Shown piece by piece: positions 8,836-17,874 of a stretch of DNA of 64,000 nucleotides. Numbering within the stretch: the first letter of the stretch is position 1; each line of letters starts with the position of its first letter. The stretch is from positions 1,442,501-1,506,500 of the forward strand of contig NZ_CP016634.1 of NCBI RefSeq assembly GCF_002741075.1, read 5' to 3'. A program made the position numbers and the translations under genes. A model generated the notes under the pieces. The model ran no database searches, was not told where the DNA came from, and saw nothing but the letters and a program-made list of their open reading frames with translations. This DNA comes from Pseudomonas putida (GTDB taxonomy: Bacteria > Pseudomonadota > Gammaproteobacteria > Pseudomonadales > Pseudomonadaceae).

Positions 8836-10143
8836 TCAGTACACCCACACTTCCACCCGTTGGTTACGCAGCCGCCCTCGTTGCTGGTCGTTGTCGGCCA
8901 CCGGCAGTTCGTCGCCCATGCCGGTCACCTCTTTTACCTCCACACCGCTGCGGGCGAGCTCGCGGCGCACCGCCATGGCCCGCAGGCGGGAAAGCAGAGC
9001 GGCGCGGCCTGGGGTTTCCTTAGGATCCCCAAAGCCCACCAGCACCGCCTTGTGCTGCAACTTGCCTGCTTGGCGCAGGTAGTCGGCCACCCGGCGCACG
9101 TCGCGCAGCGCCTTGTTGTCGAGGTTGGCGCTGCCTGGCTGGAAACGAAAGTTCACGGTCAGGCGCCGGGCTTCATCGGCCAGGGTTCGGTAGCGCGGCG
9201 GCATGTCGGGCTGGGCGGGCACAGGCGGGGCCTTGACCTGCTGGGCCACGAAGCCTTGGCGGGCGACGATGGCCTGGCCGGCGGGGCTCTGGGTGAAATC
9301 AGCCAAGGCCACTGCCAGTGGTGTGGCGTGGGCGGGCAGGTAGAAGAACAGACGGCGCGACAGCGGGTAGTCCTCGCTGGCGACCAGGGCGGGGGTCGGC
9401 AGCATGGCCGACGCGTCGCCCTCGGCGATGGCCAGGACCTTGGCGCCATGCACGGCGGCCAGGCTGCTGAAGCCGATGGCCTGGCGATCGGCCTTGACCC
9501 GCTCGGCCAGGGCTTCGCTGGACTCGAAACGTTGCGCCTGGGCGGCCAGCGTCTGCTGGCGTGGCTCCAGCACCAGTGCCTTGAAGGTCTCGAAGGTGCC
9601 GGAGCGATCGTCACGCGCATACAGGCGGATGTCCCCGCCGGGCACGCCGAGCTGCTCCCAGCGCCGAACCTGGCCGCAGAACACCTGGGCCAGTTGTGCG
9701 GTGGTCAGTTGGGCCAGCGGGTTGTCTGGATGGACGATCACGGCCACGCCGTCCAGGCCGATGACCTGTTCGGCGCCTTGGCCGCGCAGATCGCCCAGCG
9801 CTCGCAAGCGTTGGGCTTCGTCCTGGGTGATGGGCCGGGATGCGGCGGCAAGGTCTGCCTGGCCATCGCCCAGGGCGGTGAAACCGGTGCTCGAGCCATG
9901 GGCGGCGATGGTGATGCGCAGGGGCTGGCCCTCGGCATTGCGGGCGCTGATTTCGGTTTCGTTGGGCTGGTGGCCCGGGGTCTGCGTGACCGCCGTGGCG
10001 CCTTGGGCCGCCAGCAGGCCCTGGACCAGCGCAGGTGTCAGGGCCGCTCCGATGGTGTTGGAGCCCTGGATGCGCAGTTGCGCAGGCCCGGCCAGGGCCG
10101 ATAAGGGGAGCAGACAGCACAGCAAGGCGAGCAGGCGAGGCAT
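8836..10143 (-). CDS. PstS-like substrate-binding domain fused to OmpA-like peptidoglycan-binding domain
   Basis: The product is about 435 residues. A signal peptide (LLALLCCLLPLSALA) is followed by a phosphate-binding-protein-like domain (about 22-300) opening with LRIQGSNTIGAAL, the phosphate-loop position of PstS, and containing DDRSGTFETF. The C-terminal 110 residues have the OmpA pattern (NFRFQPGSANLDNKALRDV, GFGDPKETP, LRNQRVEVWVY), which in the family anchors proteins to peptidoglycan. No pstCAB genes are nearby. I infer a wall-tethered periplasmic ligand sensor or scavenger. An alternative ATG lies six codons upstream. Confidence 0.85.
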   Translation of the reverse strand: MPRLLALLCCLLPLSALAGPAQLRIQGSNTIGAALTPALVQGLLAAQGATAVTQTPGHQPNETEISARNAEGQPLRITIAAHGSSTGFTALGDGQADLAAASRPITQDEAQRLRALGDLRGQGAEQVIGLDGVAVIVHPDNPLAQLTTAQLAQVFCGQVRRWEQLGVPGGDIRLYARDDRSGTFETFKALVLEPRQQTLAAQAQRFESSEALAERVKADRQAIGFSSLAAVHGAKVLAIAEGDASAMLPTPALVASEDYPLSRRLFFYLPAHATPLAVALADFTQSPAGQAIVARQGFVAQQVKAPPVPAQPDMPPRYRTLADEARRLTVNFRFQPGSANLDNKALRDVRRVADYLRQAGKLQHKAVLVGFGDPKETPGRAALLSRLRAMAVRRELARSGVEVKEVTGMGDELPVADNDQQRGRLRNQRVEVWVY

Positions 10144-10237
10144 GCCGGAGACCTGTGGCATAAAGGTGCGCTGCAGATTACGACAGTGGCGTGAACGGGA
10201 GATGACAGTGCGAGAGGCTTGAGGACCGAAGCGTCCT

Positions 10238-10259
10238 CCTTCGCGGGTGAACCCGCGCC
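10238..10259. repeat. Single REP-like sequence
   Basis: The run CCTTCGCGGGTGAACCCGCG matches the putida REP core with one change. It lies between the PstS-OmpA start and the end of the XRE-cupin gene. No inverted partner is evident nearby. Confidence 0.5.
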
Positions 10260-10301
10260 CCTCAGTCTGCGCATCCTCTGTAAAAACGCTTGTGGGCTCG
10301 A

Positions 10302-10904
10302 TCAGAACGTAGGCGGCGTGATCACCCAGATCACTACGGCATCCACCTCCCCGGGGTTGCCGTAGCGGTGCGGCTCCTGGCTGGAGAAGCTGAAGCTGTC
10401 ACCTTCATTGAGCTGGAAATATCGGTCCCCGACCCACAGCTCGAAGCAGCCAGACAGCAAATAGCCGGCTTCCTCGCCCTCGTGGCTGTAGCTCTGCTGG
10501 CTGTAGGTCCCCGGCGGAAAGCGCGAGTGGAGGATCTCCAGCTGGCGATTGGGCTGTGGGGTGAGCAGTTGATCGACGATGCCGTCCTCATAATGCACGC
10601 TCAGGCGGCTGTTGCGTCGCACTACGTAGCCCTGATCCTCCGGGGCGGTGCTGGCCTCGCTGGCGAAGAACCACTGGATGGTCACGCCCAAGCTGCGGGC
10701 AATGTTGAACAGCGCCGGGATCGACGGGTAGGAGAGGTTGCGCTCCAATTGGCTGATGTAGCCGGCGGTCAGTTCGCTCTGCTTGGCCAGCTCGGCAAGG
10801 GTCATGCCGCGGCGCTTGCGCAGGCCGCGGATGCGGGTGCCGAGAAAGTGCGGGGCCGCGCCGCCGTCTTCGGCGGCGGGCGGCGTCTGGGGTTGCTGGC
10901 TCAT
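10302..10904 (-). CDS. XRE-family regulator with C-terminal cupin (PuuR-like)
   Basis: The 200-residue protein has a helix-turn-helix (about 30-85: RIRGLRKRRGMTLAELAKQS then AGYISQLERNLSYPS) and a single-stranded beta-helix cupin (about 120-195, SHEGEEAGYLLSGCFELWVG). PuuR and its relatives repress polyamine, betaine or amino-acid catabolic genes and respond to small ligands. It is the last gene of a minus-strand unit just after the FAD oxidoreductase and most likely controls the divergent island around 12.9 kb. The start at 10904 avoids a long overlap with the upstream gene; no clear ribosome site marks it. Confidence 0.85.
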   Translation of the reverse strand: MSQQPQTPPAAEDGGAAPHFLGTRIRGLRKRRGMTLAELAKQSELTAGYISQLERNLSYPSIPALFNIARSLGVTIQWFFASEASTAPEDQGYVVRRNSRLSVHYEDGIVDQLLTPQPNRQLEILHSRFPPGTYSQQSYSHEGEEAGYLLSGCFELWVGDRYFQLNEGDSFSFSSQEPHRYGNPGEVDAVVIWVITPPTF

Positions 10905-10944
10905 GCGCGTCGGTCCATCGGGAAAGCCAGAAGTATGACGAGCC

Positions 10945-12897
10945 TCAGAGCGCCCAGGCAACCGTCAGGCCGTCGTGGATCGCCTCTTCGACGGTGCGCG
11001 GCGCCAGGCAATCGCCAATGCGCTGCACCTCGACCAGACCGGCCAGTTCCTCGGCCAAGGTGTCCACCGGTTGATGGCCCAGGCACAGCACCAAGGTGTC
11101 GATCCCTTCGAAGATCATCGGCTCGCCGCTGGCGGTATGCAGCAGGTAGACGGTGTTGTCGTCGCAGCCGTAGAGCCGTGCATAAGGCGTGATCGCGATG
11201 CCCAGGCGGTGCAGCTCGCCGGCCATCTGGTCGCGCACGTACAGCGGCAGACTTTCGCCGCAGTGGGTGCCGTTGACCGCCAGCTGTACTTGGTGGCCTT
11301 CACGCACCAGACGCTCGGCAATGCCGGGGCCGATCCAGTCGCTGCGCCAGTCCACCACCAGCACCGAGCTGCCCAGCGTGACCTGGTTGCGCAGCACTTG
11401 CCAGGCGTCGACCACTTGCAGGTCGCCGCTGCGTTCGAACGCCGGCCAATACGGGGTGGCGCCAGTGGCCGCGATCACCACGTCTGGGCGCTCGCGCTCG
11501 ACCAGAGCGCGGTCGACACGGGTATTGCGCACCACACGCACGCCGGCCAGCTCCATCTCCCGTTGCAGGTTGGTGCTGGCGCCGCCGAACTCGCTGCGAC
11601 GGGGCAGCAACTGGGCCAATTGCACCTGGCCGCCGAGCTGTGGGCCGGCCTCGTACAGGGTCACGTCGTGGCCACGCGCCGCTGCGACCGCTGCGGCTTT
11701 CATGCCGGCCGGGCCGCCGCCTGCGATCATCACGCGCTTGGGCGCCGAGGTGGGGACGAGTGTGCCGTATTGCAATTCGCGGCCGGTTTCCGGGTGCTGG
11801 ATGCAGGAAATTGGCAGGCCGCGATGGAAGTGGCCAATGCAGGCCTGGTTACAGGCGATACAGGCGCGCACGTCCTCGACCTGACCGCGCTCGGTCTTGG
11901 CCGGCATCTGCGGATCGCAGATCAGAGCCCGGGTCATGCCGCAGACGTCGGCTTGGCCGCGAGCCAGGATCAGTTCGGCTTCCTGGGGCTGGTTGATGCG
12001 TCCAGTGACGAACAGCGGGATGTCCAGGCGTGCCTTGAACGTGCCGGCTTCGCGGGCAAGGTATGCAGGCTCGATGGCCATGGGCGGAACGATGTGCACC
12101 GCACCGCCTTGGGAGGCGGAGGTGCCGGCGACGATATGCAGGTAGTCTATCTCGCCCTGCAGGGCCTGGGCGGCCACCAGGGATTCGTCTTCGGTCAGGC
12201 CTTCAGGGTCGCGCTCATCGGCGCTGATGCGCAGGCCCACGATGAAGTGTTCGTCAGTGGCTGCGCGTACGGCGGCCAGCACTTCGCGTACAAAGCGCAG
12301 GCGCTGCTCCAGGCCACCGTTGTAGCCGTCGCTACGGCGATTGACCCGCGGGTTGAGGAACTGCGCCGGCAGGTAACCGTGGCTGGCGACCACTTCCACG
12401 CCGTCGAGCCCGGCCTGATGCAGGCGGCGGGCGGCACTGGCGTAGCCCTGGACGATTTCGTCGATCATCGTCTGATCCAACGCCCGGGGCATCACCCGGA
12501 AGCGCTCGTTGGGCACCGCCGAGGCCGAGTAGGCCACCGCCAGCAGGCCATCGGCCGTCTCCATGATCTCCCGGCCTGGGTGGAACAGCTGCGACAGCAC
12601 GACGGTCCCGTGGGCATGGCAGGCCTCGGCCAGGCGACGGTAGCCGTCGATGCAGGCATCGTCGGTGGCCATCAGTACATGGGAGGTGTAACGGGCGCTG
12701 TCGTGCACCCCCGCGACCTGCAGCACGATCAGCCCGGCACCGCCTTCGGCGCGGGCGCGCTGGTAGGCGATCAGCTTGTCATTGACCAAGTTGTCGGTGG
12801 GCAGGCAGGTGTCATGCCCGGTGGACATGATGCGGTTCTTCAGGCGTTTGCCACGGATCTGCAGCGGTTCGAACAGGTGGGTGAAGGCGGTCGACAT
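10945..12897 (-). CDS. Fe-S/FAD oxidoreductase of the trimethylamine dehydrogenase / dimethylglycine demethylase family
   Basis: The 650-residue protein has an N-terminal old-yellow-enzyme TIM barrel (about 8-340) binding FMN, a 4Fe-4S motif RACIACNQACIG with a fourth Cys in PISCIQHPETG (about 345-365), and a FAD/NAD domain starting at VMIAGGGPAGMKAAAVAAAR. This layout is shared by trimethylamine dehydrogenase, 2,4-dienoyl-CoA reductase and the DgcA and methylproline demethylases. Next to a PuuR-like regulator and a solute-binding protein, oxidative N-demethylation of an amine is a reasonable inference. The substrate is unproven. Confidence 0.88.
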   Translation of the reverse strand: MSTAFTHLFEPLQIRGKRLKNRIMSTGHDTCLPTDNLVNDKLIAYQRARAEGGAGLIVLQVAGVHDSARYTSHVLMATDDACIDGYRRLAEACHAHGTVVLSQLFHPGREIMETADGLLAVAYSASAVPNERFRVMPRALDQTMIDEIVQGYASAARRLHQAGLDGVEVVASHGYLPAQFLNPRVNRRSDGYNGGLEQRLRFVREVLAAVRAATDEHFIVGLRISADERDPEGLTEDESLVAAQALQGEIDYLHIVAGTSASQGGAVHIVPPMAIEPAYLAREAGTFKARLDIPLFVTGRINQPQEAELILARGQADVCGMTRALICDPQMPAKTERGQVEDVRACIACNQACIGHFHRGLPISCIQHPETGRELQYGTLVPTSAPKRVMIAGGGPAGMKAAAVAAARGHDVTLYEAGPQLGGQVQLAQLLPRRSEFGGASTNLQREMELAGVRVVRNTRVDRALVERERPDVVIAATGATPYWPAFERSGDLQVVDAWQVLRNQVTLGSSVLVVDWRSDWIGPGIAERLVREGHQVQLAVNGTHCGESLPLYVRDQMAGELHRLGIAITPYARLYGCDDNTVYLLHTASGEPMIFEGIDTLVLCLGHQPVDTLAEELAGLVEVQRIGDCLAPRTVEEAIHDGLTVAWAL

Positions 12898-12951
12898 GCG
12901 CGCAGCTCCGGTTGGTGATCGTTTTTGTTTTTCTCATGAAAGTGTAGCGCC

Positions 12952-12978
12952 AGTAAAAAATCAACTTGTTTTTTTACT
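12952..12978. promoter_or_regulatory. Long AT palindrome in divergent promoter, candidate operator
   Basis: AGTAAAAAA and TTTTTTACT form perfect nine-base arms around a nine-base spacer, midway between the divergent FAD oxidoreductase and solute-binding-protein genes. The symmetry suits a dimeric repressor, and the XRE-cupin protein encoded beside it is the obvious candidate. This is inference from sequence and position. Confidence 0.55.
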
Positions 12979-13087
12979 TGCTGGCGTCTAGCGTTCCCCT
13001 CGACCCCTGGCTCAGGGGCACCTCTCACAACAACAAGAAAGCGGGGCCTGCGCTGCACCGGCCAGGCACCGGCAGGAGGAACCAGCG

Positions 13088-14131
13088 ATGCAAGCATTTC
13101 CCCGCAGGACCGGACTGTGCGCAGTTCTTCTGGCCTTGGGCCTGGGCAGCGCGCAGGCGGCGCCGCAGATGGTCGTGGTCGGCTATGGCGGCGCGGGTCA
13201 GAAAGCCCAGGACGTGGCGATCTTCCAGCCTTTCAGTGCCCAGGATGGCAGCAAGCTGATCCAGAGCGAGTACAACGGCGAGATGGCCCGGATCCAGGTG
13301 ATGGCCGATACCGGGAATGTCGATTGGGATGTGGTGCAGATCGAAGGTCCCGACCTGATGCGCGGCTGTGACGAAGGCATCTACGAGCGCCTGGACTGGC
13401 AGCAGATGGGCCATGCCAAGGAACTGATCCCGGACGCGGCCCAGGCGTGCGGTTCGGCGGCGCTGGTGTGGAGCGTGGCGATTGCCTATGACCGCGACAA
13501 GCTGGCCAAGGCGCCTACGTCCTGGGCGGACTTCTGGGATGTGAAGGCGTTTCCCGGCAAGCGTGGACTGCGCAAGCGCGCGGTGTACAACCTGGAGTTC
13601 GCGCTGTTGGCCGACGGTGTGAAGGTCGAGGATGTCTACAAGGTGCTGTCCACCCCAGCCGGCGTCGAGCGTGCCTTTGCCAAACTCACCGAACTCAAGC
13701 CCTACATCCAGTGGTGGGATGCCGGCGCCCAGCCGGCCCAGTGGCTCACCGCAGGTGATGTGGTGATGACCTCCACCTACAGTGGCCGCATCGCCGTCGC
13801 CGCCCAGCAGGGTAGCCCCCTGGCGGTGGTCTGGCCGGGCAGCCTGTATGGGATGGACTATTGGGCGATCATCAAGGGCTCCCAGCATGTCGACCAGGCG
13901 CGACGCCTGATCGCCTACGCCAACCAACCCGATACCCAGGTGCGTTACGTAGAGCAGATCCCCTATGGCCCGACCAACACCCTGGCTGCGGCCAAGCTCG
14001 ACCCTGCCTTGGCCAGCTGGGTGCCGACCTCGCCGGAAAACCTCAAGGGTGCGCTGGCGATGAATGTCGAGTTCTGGGTGGACCATGGCGAGGAACTGGA
14101 ACAGCGCTTTAACGCGTGGGCCAGCAAGTAA
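13088..14131 (+). CDS. Periplasmic solute-binding protein, PotD/spermidine-putrescine type
   Basis: The 347-residue protein has a signal peptide cleaved near AQA-APQ (about 25) and an extracellular solute-binding fold of the polyamine/opine class (NVDWDVVQIEGPDLMRGCD, WADFWDVKAFPGKRGLRKRA, MNVEFWVDHGEELEQRF at the end). AGGAGG lies before the ATG. No permease or ATPase gene is adjacent, so it must either work with a remote ABC transporter or act in sensing. Divergence from an amine-type oxidoreductase suggests that both handle the same compound. Confidence 0.9.
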   Translation: MQAFPRRTGLCAVLLALGLGSAQAAPQMVVVGYGGAGQKAQDVAIFQPFSAQDGSKLIQSEYNGEMARIQVMADTGNVDWDVVQIEGPDLMRGCDEGIYERLDWQQMGHAKELIPDAAQACGSAALVWSVAIAYDRDKLAKAPTSWADFWDVKAFPGKRGLRKRAVYNLEFALLADGVKVEDVYKVLSTPAGVERAFAKLTELKPYIQWWDAGAQPAQWLTAGDVVMTSTYSGRIAVAAQQGSPLAVVWPGSLYGMDYWAIIKGSQHVDQARRLIAYANQPDTQVRYVEQIPYGPTNTLAAAKLDPALASWVPTSPENLKGALAMNVEFWVDHGEELEQRFNAWASK

Positions 14132-14147
14132 GGTAGATTCATTCCCC

Positions 14148-14166
14148 AAGGCCGCTTCGCGGCCTT
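14148..14166. terminator. Hairpin after the solute-binding-protein gene
   Basis: AAGGCCGC-TTC-GCGGCCTT forms a perfect eight-base-pair stem 17 bases after the stop codon. It is followed by CGTGGG rather than a T-run. It may attenuate read-through into the aldolase gene. Confidence 0.5.
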
Positions 14167-14230
14167 CGTGGGTAAATCGGAGCGCCGAACAGACTTCGGC
14201 CTCCCACATTCTCGAACCAGGACAACAACA

Positions 14231-14986
14231 ATGACCCCCACCGAACGGACCCTGCGCCAGGAACTGGCCGCCTGCTACCGGCTGATCGCGCACTTTCGCA
14301 TGACCGATCTGATCTTCACCCACATCTCCGTGCGCTTGCCGGGCCCTGAGCATCATTTTCTGATCAACCCCTACGGCTTGCTGTTCGATGAGATCACCGC
14401 CTCGAAACTGGTGAAGATCGACCTGCAGGGCAATCCGGTGGAGCCGACGCCATACCCTGTGAACCCGGCCGGTTTCGTCATCCACAGTGCCATTCACGGC
14501 GCCCGCGAAGACGCCCAGTGCGTGCTGCACACCCACACCCGGGCAGGCTGCGCGGTGGCGGCGCTCGAATGTGGCTTGTTGCCGCTCAACCAGATCTCCA
14601 TGGAGTTCTACGGTCGGGTCGGTTACCACGCCTACGAAGGCATCGCCCTGGACATGGACGAGCAACAGCGTCTGGTGGCGGACCTGGGCGAGCATTCGGT
14701 GATGATCCTGCGTAACCATGGTCTGCTGACGGTCGGCAGCAGCGTGGCCGAGGCCTTCATGCGCATGTACTACCTGGAGAAAGCTTGCGAGATCCAGCTG
14801 GCCGCCTTGCAGGCCGGACAGGTGATCGTGCCGCCGCACGAGGTGTGCGCCCATACCGAGCGCCAGTTCAATGCTCCGGCGCGGCCGTTGAAAGCAGGGG
14901 AGTTGTCGGACCCGGATGGCAATGCACTGGCCTGGCAGGCCCTGCTGCGGCTGCTGGAGCGGGTGGCGCCGGATTATCGCGACTGA
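14231..14986 (+). CDS. Class II aldolase/adducin family protein
   Basis: The 251-residue protein belongs to the class II aldolase/adducin fold. Zinc-binding histidines are visible in LHTHTRAGCAV (about 99-109) and in ILRNHGLLTVG (about 159-169). Relatives include fuculose-phosphate aldolase and sugar-acid-handling enzymes, and many are annotated only to family. The ATG at 14231 is chosen because the earlier in-frame start falls in a hairpin region and lacks homology. It follows the solute-binding protein on the same strand. The reaction is unknown. Confidence 0.87.
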   Translation: MTPTERTLRQELAACYRLIAHFRMTDLIFTHISVRLPGPEHHFLINPYGLLFDEITASKLVKIDLQGNPVEPTPYPVNPAGFVIHSAIHGAREDAQCVLHTHTRAGCAVAALECGLLPLNQISMEFYGRVGYHAYEGIALDMDEQQRLVADLGEHSVMILRNHGLLTVGSSVAEAFMRMYYLEKACEIQLAALQAGQVIVPPHEVCAHTERQFNAPARPLKAGELSDPDGNALAWQALLRLLERVAPDYRD

Positions 14987-15050
14987 GACGCCAGCGTCGG
15001 CTCCAACACCCTGGAGCCGCTTCGCGACGCTTTCGTGGCAAAAGGCCGCT

Positions 15051-15078
15051 CCTACACGTACAACTCAATCCGTGTAGG
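15051..15078. terminator. Inverted repeat between convergent aldolase and permease genes
   Basis: CCTACACG and CGTGTAGG are perfect eight-base arms separated by 12 bases, shortly after the aldolase stop. The flanks (GGCCGCTCCTACACG) resemble a second class of Pseudomonas intergenic repeat. It may end transcription in either direction. Confidence 0.4.
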
Positions 15079-15096
15079 CGCTGGTGAGCCTGCGAT

Positions 15097-15114
15097 GGGC
15101 TGCGAAAGCAGCCC
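15097..15114 (-). terminator. Hairpin downstream of the NCS1 permease gene
   Basis: GGGCTGC-GAAA-GCAGCCC forms a perfect seven-base-pair stem 20 bases beyond the permease stop. It lacks a T-run, so only the stem supports the call. Confidence 0.45.
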
Positions 15115-15133
15115 CAAGGCACGAGCGGCTGTA

Positions 15134-16531
15134 TCAGCGAGCGTCCGGCACGATGATGTGGGCCGGTGCCTGCGCGGCACGGCCACGGGCGACCCAGTAG
15201 TACAGCACGCTCGGCACGACCAGGCCGATCAGCCAGGACACATCGACACCCCCCAGGTGGGCAACCATGGGGCCGGTGTACAGCTTGGTGTCGATGAAGG
15301 GCATCTGCACCAGCACCCCCACGGTGTAGACGATGATCCCCGGCCAGTTCCAGCGGCCATAGCGACCTTCGGGGTCGGCCAGGGCAGGGATGTCGTAGCG
15401 TTCCTTGGTGATGAAGTAGTAGTCCACCAGGTTCACGGCGCTCCACGGTACGAAGAAGGTCAGCAGGAACAGGATGAACGACTTGAACGCGCTCAGGAAC
15501 GAGTGCTGGCCGAGCAGCGCGACCAGGGTCGCGGCGCCGACGATGGCCAGGACGAACACCAGGCGTTGCAGGCGGCTGATCTGTAGATGGCCGCGGAACC
15601 CGCTGATGATGGTGGCGATGCACATGAAGCTGCCATAGGAGTTCAGCGTCGAGATGGTCACCTTGCCGAAGGCGATGCTGAAGTACAGCAGCGCCGCAGT
15701 GGTACCCACGCCACCCAAGCCGACGATGTAGGCCACTTCATGGCCGGTGAACTGACCACCGGCGATGGCGGCGGCGAACACACCGAGGATCATCGAAGCC
15801 TGGGCGCCGATCACCGAACCCAGGCCGGCGGCGAGGAAGGTCTTGATCGGCGAAGTGCTGCTGGGCAGGTAGCGCGAATAGTCGGCCACATAGGGGCCGA
15901 AGGCGATCTGCCAGGACGCGGCCAGCGAAACGGCGAGCAGGAACGACGCCCAGGTGAAGTGGCGGTTGTCCAGCAACTGGCCGATGTCGGCCAGCATCAT
16001 GATGCGGCTGAACAGGTAGACGAAGGCGATGATCCCCAGCACGCTGGCCAACCGACCGATCCAGTGGATCACCCGATAGCCGGCGAGGGTGGCAAGCACG
16101 ATCACGCCCGCGAAGATCAGGATGCCGGCGCTGTCGCTCACACTGAGCAACTGGCCGATCGCCTGGCCGGAGAGCACCGTGCCGGTGGCGGTGAAGCCCA
16201 GGTACATCAGGCACACCAGGGCCATGGGAATGGCTGCGCCATAGACGCCAAACTGCACACGGCTGGAAATCATCTGCGGCAGGCCCAGGCGTGGGCCCTG
16301 GGCAGCGTGCAGCGCCATGACCGTGCCACCGACCAGTTGGCCGATCAGCAGGCCGATCAGCGACCAGAACACATCGCCACCGAGCACCACGGCCAGGGCG
16401 CCGGTCACGATAGCGGTGATCTGCAGGTTGGCTCCCAGCCAGAGGGTGAACTGGCTGTACACGCGTCCATGGCGTTCAGCTTCGGGGATATAGTCGATCG
16501 AGCGCCGTTCGATCACGGGTTTGTTGGACAT
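15134..16531 (-). CDS. NCS1-family cytosine/purine-type permease
   Basis: The 465-residue inner-membrane protein has about twelve helices and NCS1 signatures: WLGANLQITAIVTGAL in helix 1, GTVMALHAAQGPRLGLPQM after helix 2, FGPYVADYSRYLP, and VTISTLNSYGSFMCI. Members import nucleobases, hydantoins, allantoin or vitamins with Na+ or H+. The ATG at 16531 is selected because GGAG lies six bases upstream and the family N-terminus begins here. It is convergent with the aldolase gene; the exact substrate is not deducible. Confidence 0.9.
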   Translation of the reverse strand: MSNKPVIERRSIDYIPEAERHGRVYSQFTLWLGANLQITAIVTGALAVVLGGDVFWSLIGLLIGQLVGGTVMALHAAQGPRLGLPQMISSRVQFGVYGAAIPMALVCLMYLGFTATGTVLSGQAIGQLLSVSDSAGILIFAGVIVLATLAGYRVIHWIGRLASVLGIIAFVYLFSRIMMLADIGQLLDNRHFTWASFLLAVSLAASWQIAFGPYVADYSRYLPSSTSPIKTFLAAGLGSVIGAQASMILGVFAAAIAGGQFTGHEVAYIVGLGGVGTTAALLYFSIAFGKVTISTLNSYGSFMCIATIISGFRGHLQISRLQRLVFVLAIVGAATLVALLGQHSFLSAFKSFILFLLTFFVPWSAVNLVDYYFITKERYDIPALADPEGRYGRWNWPGIIVYTVGVLVQMPFIDTKLYTGPMVAHLGGVDVSWLIGLVVPSVLYYWVARGRAAQAPAHIIVPDAR

Positions 16532-16789
16532 GGGCACTCCGCGTGTTTGTTTTTGTGAGGGGCGGGTGAGCCATCGGCAGGGGACGGCTGTGCTGAGATG
16601 TGAGCATGTATAGACAAGTTCGGTCAAGTGAAGCTTGACAACCTCTGACAGGACGGTCACTCGCGTGCCAGACGCTTCGCTTGAGCGACTGTTGCGCAAG
16701 GTCGGAGGCCAACTGTGCTGGTCGGCGAAAAAAGAATGGCCTTATGCTGTAACTAAATATGTCTAGAAAGCCTGAAGAAGGAAGCCGCA

Positions 16790-17677
16790 ATGCCGCTCAA
16801 GGACCTGCTGATCGCACTGGTGGTGATCATCGCCTGGGGAGTCAACTTCGTCGTCATCAAGGTCGGCCTCGATGGCTTGCCGCCCATGTTGCTCGGCGCC
16901 TTGCGCTTCGCCTTGGTGGCCTTTCCGGCGATCCTGCTGGTCAAGCGACCTAAGCTGCCCTGGCGTTGGTTGATCGCCTATGGGGCAACCATTTCCTTGG
17001 GGCAGTTCGCGTTTCTGTTCCAGGCCATGTACAGCGGCATGCCGCCGGGGCTGGCCTCGTTGGTGCTGCAGTCCCAGGCGTTCTTCACCCTCGGTTTTGC
17101 GGCGCTGTTTTTGGGCGAACGCCTGCGCGTGGCCAGTGTCTTGGGGCTACTGGTGGCGGCGGGTGGTTTAGTGCTGATCGGCAGTGAGGACGGCAGCCAC
17201 GTGCCGTTGCTGGCGCTGCTGCTGACCCTGTGCGCGGGGGCCATGTGGGGGATGGGCAACATCATCACCCGGCGCTTTGGCTCGGTGGACCTGGTGGCCC
17301 TGGTGATCTGGGGCGGGCTGATCCCGCCGCTGCCGTTTCTGGCCCTGTCCTGGTGGCTCGAAGGCCCTGAGCGGATTGGCCATGCACTGGCCAACCTCGG
17401 TTTGAGTTCGGTGCTGGCGTTGGCGTACCTGGCGTTCGTCGCCACCATGTTGGGCTACAGCCTCTGGAGCACGCTGTTGTCTCGCCATCCGGCGGGCAAG
17501 GTGGCGCCGTTCTCCCTGCTGGTGCCGGTGATTGGCCTGAGTTCGTCGGCCTGGCTGCTGGATGAGCGCTTGAGCGCGGTGCAAGGCTGGGGCGCGTTGC
17601 TGGTGATGGCGGGCCTGCTGATCAACGTCTTCGGGCCGCGACTGGGGCAGCGGTTGCGGGCGGCCACGGTGCAATGA
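16790..17677 (+). CDS. EamA/DMT-family transporter
   Basis: This 295-residue protein has ten predicted helices arranged as two EamA repeats (about 5-135 and 145-285). The opening IAWGVNFVVIKVGLDGLPPM is characteristic of the amino-acid/metabolite exporter subgroup (EamA itself exports O-acetylserine and cysteine). It stands alone, divergent from the NCS1 permease across a 258 bp region. GAAGGAAG provides a weak ribosome site. The substrate is unknown. Confidence 0.9.
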   Translation: MPLKDLLIALVVIIAWGVNFVVIKVGLDGLPPMLLGALRFALVAFPAILLVKRPKLPWRWLIAYGATISLGQFAFLFQAMYSGMPPGLASLVLQSQAFFTLGFAALFLGERLRVASVLGLLVAAGGLVLIGSEDGSHVPLLALLLTLCAGAMWGMGNIITRRFGSVDLVALVIWGGLIPPLPFLALSWWLEGPERIGHALANLGLSSVLALAYLAFVATMLGYSLWSTLLSRHPAGKVAPFSLLVPVIGLSSSAWLLDERLSAVQGWGALLVMAGLLINVFGPRLGQRLRAATVQ

Positions 17678-17874
17678 ACAGGGGCGGCTTGTTCGCGGGT
17701 AACAAGGATCACCGTCAACCCTGTGGGAACGGGTTAACGGTGCAGAAAATGTACGCCGGTTTGCCTGTTGTCACTGTTCTATTGTTGGAACTATTCGGGC
17801 CATTTTTGCTAGCTACCGGATTATTGTGCTCATTGGTAGTGTGATACCCAGCCATCTGAGAGAGGAGACTTCTC

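Noticed and set aside
16532..16789. HutC/GntR-like operator (TGTATAGACAAG near 16606)
   Set aside because: It is only partly symmetric and no GntR-type gene is nearby; not enough to list.
17678..17874. Short gene before the pirin
   Set aside because: The stretch is AT-rich, with frames lacking ribosome sites and family likeness; it reads as a promoter region.
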